Source: an uncultured Cetobacterium sp. (lineage in GTDB: Bacteria > Fusobacteriota > Fusobacteriia > Fusobacteriales > Fusobacteriaceae). Taken from it: 64,000 nucleotides of DNA. The stretch spans positions 1 through 64,000 of the forward strand of contig CASFCG010000012.1 in the NCBI GenBank assembly GCA_949293295.1, in the 5' to 3' direction. The position numbers were made by a program, and so were the translations under genes. Below, in pieces: positions 10,073-18,089 of the stretch. Each line of letters begins with the position of its first letter. The first letter of the stretch is position 1. Under the pieces are notes generated by a model. The model was not told the origin of the DNA. It worked only from the letters and a program-made list of their open reading frames with translations, and did no database searches.

Positions 10073-10236
10073 GTCCATTTAGGGTATACTCTATTTAGAC
10101 GCAAAAATTTATGAAAATTTAAAAATTTTTGTGTATAAAAAGAATAGTTTTAGAATAAAAAGCAAAAGTTTAGTTCGCTAAATTTTTGCTTTCTTTTTTA
10201 TTTTTTGTGTCTATTTGGGGTATACCCCAGATGGAC
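10073..10236. repeat. 164-bp palindrome-bounded element, copy A
   Basis: The element runs from one 28-bp palindrome (10073-10100, half site GTCCATTTAGGGTA) to another (10209-10236, half site GTCTATTTGGGGTA), both centred on GTATAC. The two ends are inverted copies of each other. The roughly 108-bp interior is AT-rich and holds a terminator-like hairpin (AGCAAAAGTTTAG-ttcg-CTAAATTTTTGCTT) followed by Ts. Copies of the same length occur at 23387 and 23847, and a partial one at the right edge (63909). No ORF is encoded. It could be a MITE, an invertible segment, or a double operator. Confidence 0.8.
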
Positions 10237-10334
10237 ATTTTTTTATTTCAGTGCTTATTATTACTGACTTTATAAAGTGTCTATAAATAAAAATAAAGAT
10301 TCGCCAAATAAAACTTTTTCATAATTTAAAAAGT

Positions 10335-10356
10335 CCTAGCCACCTTAGTGGCTAGG
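10335..10356 (+). promoter_or_regulatory. Conserved leader hairpin, CCTAGCCAC stem
   Basis: A 9-bp perfect stem CCTAGCCAC-ctta-GTGGCTAGG, followed some 10 nt later by a T run. The same position in the leader at 24108-24130 holds a stem of different sequence but similar size. Function is unknown; it may be a terminator insulating the downstream promoter. Confidence 0.55.
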
Positions 10357-10502
10357 CGTTGAGAAGTTTTTTTATATAGATTTTAGTTTTTTATGAAAAT
10401 TAAAAAAAGAAAAAAGTTAGAAACTGATGAAATTTTACTTTTTTAATTTGATTGAAAATGAGATTTAAAGTGAAACAGATAGAAAAATATATTTTTAAAA
10501 AA

Positions 10503-10533
10503 TTGGCTATCAAAAGTTTTTACTTTTTATAGA
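10503..10533 (+). promoter_or_regulatory. Putative promoter for the exported protein gene
   Basis: TTGGCT at 10503-10508 and TATAGA at 10528-10533 with a 19-bp spacer containing T runs. The inverted copy upstream of the 63579 gene has one T fewer and an 18-bp spacer. This is inference from consensus. Confidence 0.35.
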
Positions 10534-10567
10534 ATATATATTTTTAAAATTTTAGGAGGACTGCATT

Positions 10568-11320
10568 ATGAAAAAAATTTTATTAGGATTATTAGCTATG
10601 TCAGCTGTTTCTTTTGCTGCTCAAGTTAACTTAGGAGCGACTGCAACAGATGGAACAAATGTATTTCAAACGTTACAACAAGGGGCAATCTCATTATCTG
10701 GTAAAGTTACATCTGATGTACCTGTAATTAAATATGTTGTATATGCTTCTTCAGATAATGGAGCAACAAAAGAGGATGTTGTTCAATTAACTGATTTTGT
10801 AATCAACCACGATACATCATTAGCTGGATTTAAGGATGTTAACCCAAAAGTTTACGTAAAAAGAGTTACGGGAACAACAGGAGCAGAGGTAGCAGAGGAT
10901 TTAAATCCAACAGATGTGATAAATTTTAAAATAAGTTTAGATCCATCACAGCCTACAAGATTATCATCAGGTTGGTTGGCAACAAGTGCGTCATACTCTA
11001 TTTCTCCACTTCTTTTATTAGCAAAAGCGGATGTAGAAGCTGTAAGAGATGGCGCAAATGCGAAATTAGGAGGTACAGATATTCGGATTGAAGATAAAGA
11101 AAATGTTAAGCAAGGATTATTTACGGTAAGTGATGTAGGGTACTATGGTGGTGGAAAATTAGTTAAATTCACAGTTACAGAAAGTGGAATATTGGAAATT
11201 ACTAATGGAGATGTAAGCGAGGTTAGTTTAAGAAAGAATCAACTAGAAGCAATTAATGAGCAGTTTGCAGGAGGAAAAAATATCCCAGCAAATACTAAAA
11301 TCCTTGTAAAACTAGGTTAA
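10568..11320 (+). CDS. Exported pilin-like protein of unknown function, paralogue of 62845-63579
   Basis: A 250-residue protein with a clear signal peptide (MKKILLGLLAMSAVSFAA, cleavage after about residue 18). I do not recognise a named family. The mature protein is predicted to be beta-rich and ends in an alternating hydrophobic strand (NTKILVKLG), as fimbrial subunits often do. It is homologous, at low identity, to the product of 62845-63579: shared blocks are KYVVYAS/QYVVFAS, NPKVYVKRV/NPKLYVKRV and AGGKNIP/SGGKSIT. A strong ribosome site (TTTAGGAGGA) precedes the ATG. The upstream 0.5 kb is shared with the paralogue. It may be an alternative subunit for the pilus encoded at 39-51 kb, but that is speculation; a surface or periplasmic location is the safe statement. 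Confidence 0.7.
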   Translation: MKKILLGLLAMSAVSFAAQVNLGATATDGTNVFQTLQQGAISLSGKVTSDVPVIKYVVYASSDNGATKEDVVQLTDFVINHDTSLAGFKDVNPKVYVKRVTGTTGAEVAEDLNPTDVINFKISLDPSQPTRLSSGWLATSASYSISPLLLLAKADVEAVRDGANAKLGGTDIRIEDKENVKQGLFTVSDVGYYGGGKLVKFTVTESGILEITNGDVSEVSLRKNQLEAINEQFAGGKNIPANTKILVKLG

Positions 11321-11331
11321 TCTATTAATTT

Positions 11332-11360
11332 GAGGCTATAGATATTCTATAGCCTCTTTG
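11332..11360. terminator. Terminator between convergent genes
   Basis: A perfect 10-bp stem GAGGCTATAG-atatt-CTATAGCCTC followed by TTTGATTTT on the plus strand. It ends the exported-protein gene and could also serve the convergent permease gene. Confidence 0.85.
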
Positions 11361-11391
11361 ATTTTAATTATTAAAAACTTTATTTACAATT

Positions 11392-12687
11392 CTATAGCAT
11401 CAGATTTATAAATGCCAATATACCAACTATCCAAAGAACAGGAGATATCTCTTTCCATTTACCGCAAATTGTAAAACATATGATATATGATACAAATCCA
11501 AAACTCAAACCATCACCGATACTAGCTGTCAAGGGCATCATAATGATTGTTAAGAAAGAGGGTATTGCAAGTTTTAAATCTGAAAAATCAATATTCATTG
11601 TAACTTTAAATATAAATACTCCTACAAAGACCAAGGCTGGAGCTGTTGCATAACTTGGAATAACTTCAACTATTGGAGTGAATAACAGAGCTAACAAAAA
11701 GAAAAATGCTGTCACAACTGACGCTAATCCAGTTCTTGCTCCTACAGATATTCCAGCAGCGGACTCTGAAAATGAAGTAACTGTGCTTGTTCCCAGGATT
11801 GAGCCTATTAGTGTAGAACTCACATCAACAAATAGCATTCTCTTTAATCCCTCTCTTCTCTTTTCAACACTTATAGAATCCATATTTTCATAACAAGCCA
11901 TCATAAAACTTAGCGAGTTAAAAAGGTCTATAAACATAAATGAGAAGATAGTTCCAATTAGTGAAATCTTAAAAGCTCCTAATATATCTAGTTTCATAAA
12001 GATTGGTGCTATTGATGGAGGAGCTGAAATAACTGAAGTAGGCATTTTTACCAAACCAAGCAAAACTCCTGCTATCGATGTGATTATTATACTGATTAAA
12101 ATACCACCTTTTATCTTTTTTAATTCGAAAAATATCATTATTACAAGCCCTATTATACTAAGTATAGTAGCTGGTGAGAACTTTCCAATAGATACCAATG
12201 TCGCTTCATTTTTAACAATCAATCCCATATTTTTTAAACCTATAAATGCGATAAATAGACCTATTCCGGAGGTTGCTGCTGTTGATAATGTATCTGGAAT
12301 TGCATTTACAATTTTTTCTCGAATTCCTCCTAAAGTTAATAGAAAATAGAATATTCCAGAAAGAAAAACAACTCCCAATGCTTGTTCCCAAGAAAGTCCT
12401 TTTCCCAAAACCAGAGAATAGGCAAAAAATGTATTAAGTCCCATTCCAGGAGCCATGGCAAAAGGTGCATTTGCCCAAAATGCAGCTATAAGAGTTCCAA
12501 TAATTGTTGATAGACATGTTACTGTAAATAGTGCTCCTTTGTCCATTCCAGTACTAGATAAAACAGCTGGATTAACAAAGATGATATAGGACATTGTTAA
12601 AAATGTGACTGTCCCACCAATAACCTCTTTTCTTATGTTTGAATCATACTCTTCAATCTTAAAAAAACTGTTTAAAATAGCTTTCAC
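11392..12687 (-). CDS. NCS2-family purine permease (guanine/hypoxanthine type), copy 1
   Basis: A 431-residue inner-membrane permease of the AzgA/PbuG branch of the nucleobase-cation symporter 2 family, which imports guanine, hypoxanthine or adenine. Family signatures include GTVTFLTMSYIIFVNP near the N-terminus, APGMGLNTFFAYSL, SGIGLFIAFIGLKN, MFIDLFNSLSFMMACYE and GTSTVTSFSESAAGISVGAR. The start is a GTG (MKAILNS) behind GGGGAGG. A terminator separates it from the upstream permease paralogue, so it probably has its own promoter or depends on read-through. The two permeases are close paralogues from a tandem duplication. Exact substrate cannot be read from sequence. Confidence 0.92.
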   Translation of the reverse strand: MKAILNSFFKIEEYDSNIRKEVIGGTVTFLTMSYIIFVNPAVLSSTGMDKGALFTVTCLSTIIGTLIAAFWANAPFAMAPGMGLNTFFAYSLVLGKGLSWEQALGVVFLSGIFYFLLTLGGIREKIVNAIPDTLSTAATSGIGLFIAFIGLKNMGLIVKNEATLVSIGKFSPATILSIIGLVIMIFFELKKIKGGILISIIITSIAGVLLGLVKMPTSVISAPPSIAPIFMKLDILGAFKISLIGTIFSFMFIDLFNSLSFMMACYENMDSISVEKRREGLKRMLFVDVSSTLIGSILGTSTVTSFSESAAGISVGARTGLASVVTAFFFLLALLFTPIVEVIPSYATAPALVFVGVFIFKVTMNIDFSDLKLAIPSFLTIIMMPLTASIGDGLSFGFVSYIICFTICGKWKEISPVLWIVGILAFINLML

Positions 12688-12743
12688 AAAATAATCCTCC
12701 CCTATATTTTAATAAACTTTCTTCTCATAAAACTGATAAAAAA

Positions 12744-12769
12744 GCTCTATACTTATAGAAGTTTAGAGC
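12744..12769 (-). terminator. Terminator between the two permease genes
   Basis: On the minus strand: GCTCTA-AACTTCTATAAGTA-TAGAGC followed by TTTTTT. It lies just after the stop of the 12781-14079 gene and before the second permease. Confidence 0.8.
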
Positions 12770-12780
12770 AAATAAATATG

Positions 12781-14079
12781 TTATATAAGAAGATTTATTG
12801 TTGCCAATATTCCTATAAACCACAATGTTGGATTAATCTTTTTTATTTCACCAGCTATTAAATGACATATAATGTACGAGATAAAACCAAAACTCAATCC
12901 GATACTTATACTGTAAGTTAAAGGCATCATGATGATTGTTAAAAAAGATGGAACAGCTATTTTTAAATCTGTAAAATCAATATTTGACGTAAATTTAAAC
13001 ATAAATATTCCAACAAAAACTAGAGCTGGTGCTGAAGCAAAAGATGGAACAGCCCCTATTAATGGTGTAAAAGGTAAAGCTAATAAGAATAATCCACCTG
13101 TTACCAATGAAGCTAGCCCAGTTCTTGCTCCGGATGATATTCCGGCAGCTGATTCTGCAAAAGATGTAACTGTACTTGTTCCTAAAACCGCTCCTATTAA
13201 TGTTGATGAAACATCCACTTGTAACATCCTTTTTAATCCTTTTCTTTTGTCCTCTTCGCTCACAGAGTCCATATTTTTATAACACGCCATCATAAAACTT
13301 AAAGAATCGAACAAATCTATAAACATAAATGAAAAGATTGCTCCAATTAAAGAGATTTTTAATGCTCGTAATATATCCAATTTCATAAAGATTGGTGCTA
13401 TCGATGGAGGAGCTGAGATGATTGATGTAGGCATTTGAACCAATCCCAAGAAAATACCGATTATTGTAGTAGCTACAATACTTATCAACATTCCACCTTT
13501 TATTTTTTTTAGTTCACAAAATACCATTATAATTAAACCTATTACACTTAACGTTGTTGTTGGTGTAAACTCTCCAATCGATACAAGAGTTGCATTGTTT
13601 CCGACGATTAGATTCATATTTTTTAGACCTATAAATGCAATAAATAGACCTATTCCAGATGTTGCAGCAACAGATATCTCACTCGGAATTGCATTAGCAA
13701 TCTTTTCTCTGATACCACCCAATGTTAAAAGAAGAAAAAATAGACCAGAAATAAAAACAACCCCTAGAGCTTCTTGCCAAGTTACACCTTTTCCTAATAC
13801 CAGAGAGTAAGTAAAGAAAGCGTTAAGTCCCATCCCAGGAGCTAAAGCGAAAGGTGCGTTCGCCCAAAATGCAGCAATAAAAGTCCCTATTGCAGTAGCT
13901 AGACACGTTGTTGTAATCAATGCTCCTTTGTCCATTCCAGCAGCTGACAGAACAGAAGGATTAACAAAAATGATATAGGACATTGTCAAAAATGTAACAA
14001 CTCCTCCCATAACCTCCTTTCTGATGCTACTGTTATGCTTCTCGATTTTAAAAAAACTGTTTAGTGTAGAAATCATCAC
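12781..14079 (-). CDS. NCS2-family purine permease (guanine/hypoxanthine type), copy 2
   Basis: A 432-residue paralogue of the preceding permease with the same signatures: APGMGLNAFFTYSL, SGIGLFIAFIGLKNMN, MFIDLFDSLSFMMACYK and GTSTVTSFAESAAGISSGAR. It lies 16 bp downstream of the amidohydrolase gene and is the second gene of the riboswitch-controlled transcript. The import of a purine base would therefore be coupled to the deaminase-type enzyme and shut off by guanine or hypoxanthine. The ORF begins with GTG-ATG behind AAGGAGAG; either codon may be used. Confidence 0.92.
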   Translation of the reverse strand: MMISTLNSFFKIEKHNSSIRKEVMGGVVTFLTMSYIIFVNPSVLSAAGMDKGALITTTCLATAIGTFIAAFWANAPFALAPGMGLNAFFTYSLVLGKGVTWQEALGVVFISGLFFLLLTLGGIREKIANAIPSEISVAATSGIGLFIAFIGLKNMNLIVGNNATLVSIGEFTPTTTLSVIGLIIMVFCELKKIKGGMLISIVATTIIGIFLGLVQMPTSIISAPPSIAPIFMKLDILRALKISLIGAIFSFMFIDLFDSLSFMMACYKNMDSVSEEDKRKGLKRMLQVDVSSTLIGAVLGTSTVTSFAESAAGISSGARTGLASLVTGGLFLLALPFTPLIGAVPSFASAPALVFVGIFMFKFTSNIDFTDLKIAVPSFLTIIMMPLTYSISIGLSFGFISYIICHLIAGEIKKINPTLWFIGILATINLLI

Positions 14080-14095
14080 AAAATCTCTCCTTTAT

Positions 14096-15466
14096 TTATT
14101 TTATATCTATAACAGGAAATCTTTTTGAAATTTTTAAATCTATCTCCTGTTTTATAACTTCAGAGCTTTTTTTTATTTTTTCAAATAACTCGCTCTCATT
14201 TAAAAATAAAATTTTTCTATCTTTCATCAACCATTTTCCATCACACATTGTGGCTTCTATATTTTCACTAGACATTGAGTAAACAATATTTCCAACCACA
14301 TCATAGATTGGCAATGAATGTATTGTATCAAAATTTAATACAATTAAATCAGCTTTTTTTCCGACTTCTAGAGTTCCAATTTCGTTTTCTAAAAGAGCAG
14401 ATTTTGCTCCAAATATTGTTGCCATCTCCAGCACTTGTTCAGCAGGAACAACCTTTGGATTTAATGTACGTCCCTTATGTATCAATGAGGTCAAATATAT
14501 CTCTCGCATCATATCCATTCTGTTATTTGAGGGAGCTCCATCCGTTCCAATTGAGACGGTAATTCCCTTTTCTAGCATCTCTGGAATTGGTGCAAATCCT
14601 AATACAACTTTCATTGCTGCTCCTGGATTATGGGAGATTTTTACATCATATTTTTTGATTAATTCAATATCTTTATCATCCAACCAAACAGAATGGACAG
14701 CTAATAGATTTTTATCCAATACACCTAAATTATTCAGGTGTTGAACAGTGGAGAAACCAGTTTTATTTTTTACAAACTCATTTTCTTGTGAAATTTCAGC
14801 TACATGCATGTGAATTCCTGTATTTAATTCATCAGCTATTTTTTTTGTTTTCTGTATCAACTCATCAGAAACATTAAATATAGTTCTTAATCCGAACCAT
14901 ATCTTTATTCTTTCGTTTGCACTATTATTATATTTTTCAAAAAGCTCTTTTTGTTTTTCTATCTCTTCATCTGCGGAATTACTCCAATTTTCTGGCAGGG
15001 ATTCACCACTATCCATAACAGATTTTGTCAAAATAGCTCTCATTCCACTTTTTTTAACCGCTTCTACCATTCCCTCTACACATTGTCCACCAGCCTCTAA
15101 AAACGTTGTTGTTCCAGATTTTATAAGCTCTACACAACAAGCCAATGAAGAAAGATAAGATTTTTCAAAATCGAAATTACTCTCATACGGCCAAACTCTT
15201 TCTCTTAACCAAGTGAGTAAAGTTACATCATCAGCTATTCCACGTCCTAATTGTTGGGAAAGATGCACATGAGTGTTTATAAATCCTGGTAGAATAATTT
15301 TTCCCTTGGCATTGAATATTTCAATATTATCGTCTAATAAGTTTTCTTCAATTTTGCCAACAGCTTTTATTAAGTTGTTTTCAATCAAAATCGACCCATT
15401 TCTAAATATCTCTCTATTACTATTCATAGAGATAATGTATGCATTTTTTATTAAAATTTGGCTCAT
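14096..15466 (-). CDS. Amidohydrolase, MTA/SAH-deaminase or guanine-deaminase-like
   Basis: A 456-residue metal-dependent hydrolase of the amidohydrolase superfamily. Ligands are visible: HVHLSQ (HxH), HMHVAE, AVHSVW and the catalytic Asp in IGTDGAPSNN. The segment TWLRERVWPYES and overall length resemble 5-methylthioadenosine/S-adenosylhomocysteine deaminases and the related SsnA and guanine deaminases. It probably deaminates a purine base or nucleoside. The setting supports this: it is the first gene behind a guanine-type riboswitch and is followed by purine permeases. The start is ATG behind GGAGGGG, and the terminator of the riboswitch ends just 20 nt upstream. Exact substrate is uncertain. 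Confidence 0.85.
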   Translation of the reverse strand: MSQILIKNAYIISMNSNREIFRNGSILIENNLIKAVGKIEENLLDDNIEIFNAKGKIILPGFINTHVHLSQQLGRGIADDVTLLTWLRERVWPYESNFDFEKSYLSSLACCVELIKSGTTTFLEAGGQCVEGMVEAVKKSGMRAILTKSVMDSGESLPENWSNSADEEIEKQKELFEKYNNSANERIKIWFGLRTIFNVSDELIQKTKKIADELNTGIHMHVAEISQENEFVKNKTGFSTVQHLNNLGVLDKNLLAVHSVWLDDKDIELIKKYDVKISHNPGAAMKVVLGFAPIPEMLEKGITVSIGTDGAPSNNRMDMMREIYLTSLIHKGRTLNPKVVPAEQVLEMATIFGAKSALLENEIGTLEVGKKADLIVLNFDTIHSLPIYDVVGNIVYSMSSENIEATMCDGKWLMKDRKILFLNESELFEKIKKSSEVIKQEIDLKISKRFPVIDIK

Positions 15467-15485
15467 AACCCCTCCAAAACAAAAA

Positions 15486-15518
15486 GATGTAAATTCTAAA
15501 ATGGATAGAATTTACATC
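15486..15518 (-). terminator. Riboswitch expression-platform terminator
   Basis: On the minus strand, a 13-bp perfect stem GATGTAAATTCTA-tccattt-TAGAATTTACATC is followed by TTTTTGTTTTG, between the purine aptamer and the amidohydrolase ribosome site. Ligand binding would favour this hairpin and stop transcription. Confidence 0.88.
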
Positions 15519-15548
15519 TGTCATTAATCACAAAATAACATTATAGTT

Positions 15549-15624
15549 TACTCTACCCATAGCGTCCCTATTTACGGTTAGGACGTAGAAACTATTGGAC
15601 CATATTACCAAAAATATATGAGTA
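15549..15624 (-). promoter_or_regulatory. Purine riboswitch aptamer, guanine class
   Basis: Read on the minus strand, the aptamer has P1 (TACTC with GAGTA), the J1/2 segment ATATAT, the L2 segment AATATGG, the J2/3 core AGTTTCTAC, the L3 segment CCGTAAA and the J3/1 core CTATG. All are diagnostic of the purine riboswitch. The specificity position that pairs with the ligand is C (CTATG, not TTATG), which in studied members gives guanine/hypoxanthine rather than adenine binding. A terminator follows, so it is predicted to be an OFF switch for the amidohydrolase-permease operon. Confidence 0.92.
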
Positions 15625-15642
15625 TCTATTTACTTTTCTCAA

Positions 15643-15671
15643 ATTATATCATTGTTTCTTGTAAAATTCAA
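15643..15671 (-). promoter_or_regulatory. Promoter of the riboswitch operon
   Basis: On the minus strand TTGAAT (15666-15671) and TATAAT (15643-15648) are spaced 17 bp, just upstream of the aptamer. Confidence 0.75.
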
Positions 15672-15793
15672 ATAATATTTTTTAGAGAGAAAAGAGAGTA
15701 AAAAAAGTATATGAAAAGTTAATTTTCTTACTTAATCAATTTATGATAAAGTTTTTAAGAGGAAGAGGATTGATAAAATAAATTAATAATCAC

Positions 15794-15823
15794 TTGAATT
15801 TTATCAACCATCTAATATATAAT
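15794..15823 (+). promoter_or_regulatory. Promoter of the TrmN6-like gene
   Basis: TTGAAT at 15794-15799 and TATAAT at 15818-15823 with an 18-bp spacer, 25 bp before the start codon. Confidence 0.6.
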
Positions 15824-15848
15824 TCAGATAGTTGAATAGGAGGGTTTT

Positions 15849-16598
15849 ATGAAATTAAGTGAAAATGAGGTTATTAACAAACTTTTAAACAAAGATTTAA
15901 AAATTATACAACGCCCAGATTATTTTAATTTTTCTCTGGATACACTGTTAATATCAAATTTTGTTTCTTTGGTAAGAGGAACTAAAAAAATATTGGATTT
16001 AGGTACTGGAAATGGTGTTATTCCTCTTTTTTTGTCTCAACGTACAGATGCTAAGATTGTTGGGATAGAGATACAGAAAATCTCTTATGAGTTAGCTTTG
16101 AAAAATATAAAGATAAATAATTTAGAGGAGCAAATAGAGATAATAAATGATGATATGAAGAATTGGAAAAACCACTTTGAATTAGGTTCTCAGGACTTGA
16201 TTGTCTCTAATCCACCATTTTTTAAAGTTTGTGGAAATGAAAAACAGCTGAATGAACTTAATCAACTTGCAGTTGCACGACATGAGATAGCTATTGATTT
16301 AGAATCTTTAATCTCTATAGCTTCATTACTTTTGAAAGATAAAGGATATTTTGCTTTAGTACACCGTCCAGAAAGATTTATGGAGATATTAGAACTATTG
16401 AAAAAATATAGATTTTCTCCTAAGAGAGTTCAATTTTGCTATACTAAAATAAATAAATCTGCAAAAATAGTATTAATTGAAGCGATAAAAAATGGAAACA
16501 GTTTTCTTGAGGTTCTACCGCCTTTGATTTGTCATGATTCCAATGGAGCGTATAGTCAAGAGGTCTTAAAAATGTTTGATAATTTTACAAAAGAGTAA
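15849..16598 (+). CDS. TrmN6-like tRNA1(Val) (adenine37-N6)-methyltransferase
   Basis: A 249-residue class I SAM-dependent methyltransferase. Motif I is LDLGTGNGVIPLF (about residues 46-58) and the amino-methyltransferase catalytic motif is SNPPFF (about 119-124), as in enzymes methylating exocyclic amino groups of adenine or guanine. The preceding QRPDYFNFSLDTLLIS segment and the length match the TrmN6/YfiC family, which modifies A37 of tRNA-Val. Some members have other nucleic-acid targets, so the substrate is likely rather than certain. The ATG has a strong ribosome site (AGGAGGG). It is a single-gene unit between divergent or convergent neighbours. Confidence 0.85.
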   Translation: MKLSENEVINKLLNKDLKIIQRPDYFNFSLDTLLISNFVSLVRGTKKILDLGTGNGVIPLFLSQRTDAKIVGIEIQKISYELALKNIKINNLEEQIEIINDDMKNWKNHFELGSQDLIVSNPPFFKVCGNEKQLNELNQLAVARHEIAIDLESLISIASLLLKDKGYFALVHRPERFMEILELLKKYRFSPKRVQFCYTKINKSAKIVLIEAIKNGNSFLEVLPPLICHDSNGAYSQEVLKMFDNFTKE

Positions 16599-16666
16599 AC
16601 AGATATTGAAGTTTCTTATGATGAATGAAATCTTTATCAACTGTGAAGTTTTCTAGATGTAAAAAA

Positions 16667-16695
16667 AGCTAAAGAGATAAAAAATCTCTTCAGCT
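16667..16695 (-). terminator. Terminator downstream of ilvA
   Basis: On the minus strand AGCTGAAGAGAT-ttttt-ATCTCTTTAGCT is followed by TTTTTTTAC. On the plus strand there is no T run. It ends ilvA about 150 bp after the stop. The region 16696-16845 also holds a small TCACCT/AGGTGA hairpin and nothing else evident. Confidence 0.75.
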
Positions 16696-16845
16696 AAATT
16701 AAGAAATCCCTCACCTCTATAGGTGATGCAACGAATACTTTATTGTCTTTTGGAAAACAATAGAGCAGTATAACTCTATTAAAAACTTTGGAAAGTAAAT
16801 ATAGAGGTCAAGATAAGAAAATTTCAGTTGTGAATACTCATCTCT

Positions 16846-18054
16846 TTAGTATGGAGAATACCCTAACTCTTCTAAGCTTCTTTTTATTTCATTTTTATGT
16901 TCCTCTCCAAAACACTCTAAAACAAATGTGGCTTCTTGTGAAGTTATACCTATATTAGGAGTATATAAGGTTTGATTTACAGATAAAATATTAGCATTCA
17001 GCTCACAAATTTTTGATACAACTTTAGACATCTCTCCAACCTTATCTGCTAGCTCTATTGAGAAAGAGTATCTTCTTCCCTCTAGTAATAATGCTTTATT
17101 TAGAACTCTTTCAATAAGATTTATATCTATGTTACCACCAGAGATTACAGCACAAATTTTTTTGTCTTTTTCTTTTATTTTATTGGATAGGATAGCAGCA
17201 AGTGGTGTTGCTCCTGCTCCTTCTGCGACAACTTTACTTTTTTCCATTAGAAAGAGAATTGCTTTAGCAATCTCATCTTCTGTTACTGTTATAATTTCAT
17301 CCACATACTCTTTAGCGATTTTAAATGTTTCAGTCCCAACTTTTCTAACAGCTATACCATCAGCAATAGTAGGTTTACTACTGATTTCATAGACCTCTTT
17401 TTTTAATAAGGCTTCATTCATGGAGGCTGCGTTTGCTGATTCAATTCCAATAATTTTAGTATTTGGTTTTAGAGATTTAATAGCTTTTGCAATTCCAGCA
17501 ATAATACCACCGCCACCAATGGGAACCAGTACGATATCTACATCTGGGATATCCTCCAAAATCTCAAGCCCAATGGTTCCTTGACCAGCTATGACATATT
17601 TATCATCAAATGGATGTAAAAATGTTGCTCCTGTTTGTTTTTGAATTTCACAAGCTTTTTTGTATGCGTCATCATAAACGGTTCCTTCCAATATAACTTC
17701 AGCACCATAACTTCTCGTTGCAGCTATCTTAGCTAATGGAGCAGTAGCTGGCATAACAATGGTAGCTTTTATTCCTTTGGCAGCAGCCCCCAAAGCAACC
17801 CCTTGAGCATGATTTCCAGCAGATGAAGCTATAACACCAGCTTTCTTCTCTTCATCAGAGAGATTAGCAATTTTGTTTAGAGCTCCTCTTATTTTAAAAG
17901 AACCTGTTTTTTGAAGATTTTCAAGTTTAAAAAATATGGTATTTCCAGTCAAATCCTTTAAAGTGGGACATTCAACTACTGGAGTCCTTTTCAACAGATT
18001 TTTAATTTTTTCATTAGCTGTAAGAATATCTTGAAGAGTTAAAGTTGTTTCCAT
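16846..18054 (-). CDS. ilvA: Threonine ammonia-lyase (threonine dehydratase)
   Basis: PLP enzyme converting L-threonine to 2-oxobutyrate and ammonia, cytoplasmic. The PLP lysine is K54 in GSFKIRG. Other signatures are SSAGNHAQGVALGA and the phosphate-binding loop PIGGGGIIAGIA. A C-terminal ACT-like regulatory domain begins near residue 325 (RYSFSIELADKVGEM). With 402 residues it resembles the shorter single-ACT threonine dehydratases (TdcB-like or short IlvA) rather than the roughly 510-residue biosynthetic IlvA. It may serve isoleucine synthesis or amino-acid fermentation, and the latter fits a fusobacterial lifestyle. The start ATG is behind AGGAGGT, 35 bp after the aroB-gppA fusion, so the two are probably co-transcribed. 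Confidence 0.92.
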   Translation of the reverse strand: METTLTLQDILTANEKIKNLLKRTPVVECPTLKDLTGNTIFFKLENLQKTGSFKIRGALNKIANLSDEEKKAGVIASSAGNHAQGVALGAAAKGIKATIVMPATAPLAKIAATRSYGAEVILEGTVYDDAYKKACEIQKQTGATFLHPFDDKYVIAGQGTIGLEILEDIPDVDIVLVPIGGGGIIAGIAKAIKSLKPNTKIIGIESANAASMNEALLKKEVYEISSKPTIADGIAVRKVGTETFKIAKEYVDEIITVTEDEIAKAILFLMEKSKVVAEGAGATPLAAILSNKIKEKDKKICAVISGGNIDINLIERVLNKALLLEGRRYSFSIELADKVGEMSKVVSKICELNANILSVNQTLYTPNIGITSQEATFVLECFGEEHKNEIKRSLEELGYSPY

Positions 18055-18089
18055 AATAGATACCTCCTAATATATAATTATTGATGTTT

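Larger units (their letters stand above)
10073..10588 (+). repeat. Long inverted repeat, left copy (leader of exported protein)
   Basis: About 515 bp, including the 164-bp element, a hairpin, the promoter region, the ribosome site and the first codons. It is nearly identical to the reverse complement of about 63559-64000, which runs past the window edge. Matching landmarks include AAGATTCGCCAAATAAAAC, TTGGCTATCAAAAG and TTAGGAGGA. The copies flank about 53 kb in opposite orientation. Outside this conserved leader the non-coding stretch 9997-10567 shows nothing else recognisable. Confidence 0.85.

Noticed and set aside
10260-10380. Cyclic-di-GMP or other known riboswitch in the leader
   Set aside because: The hairpin resembles parts of some aptamers, but conserved core residues of GEMM or other classes could not be found.
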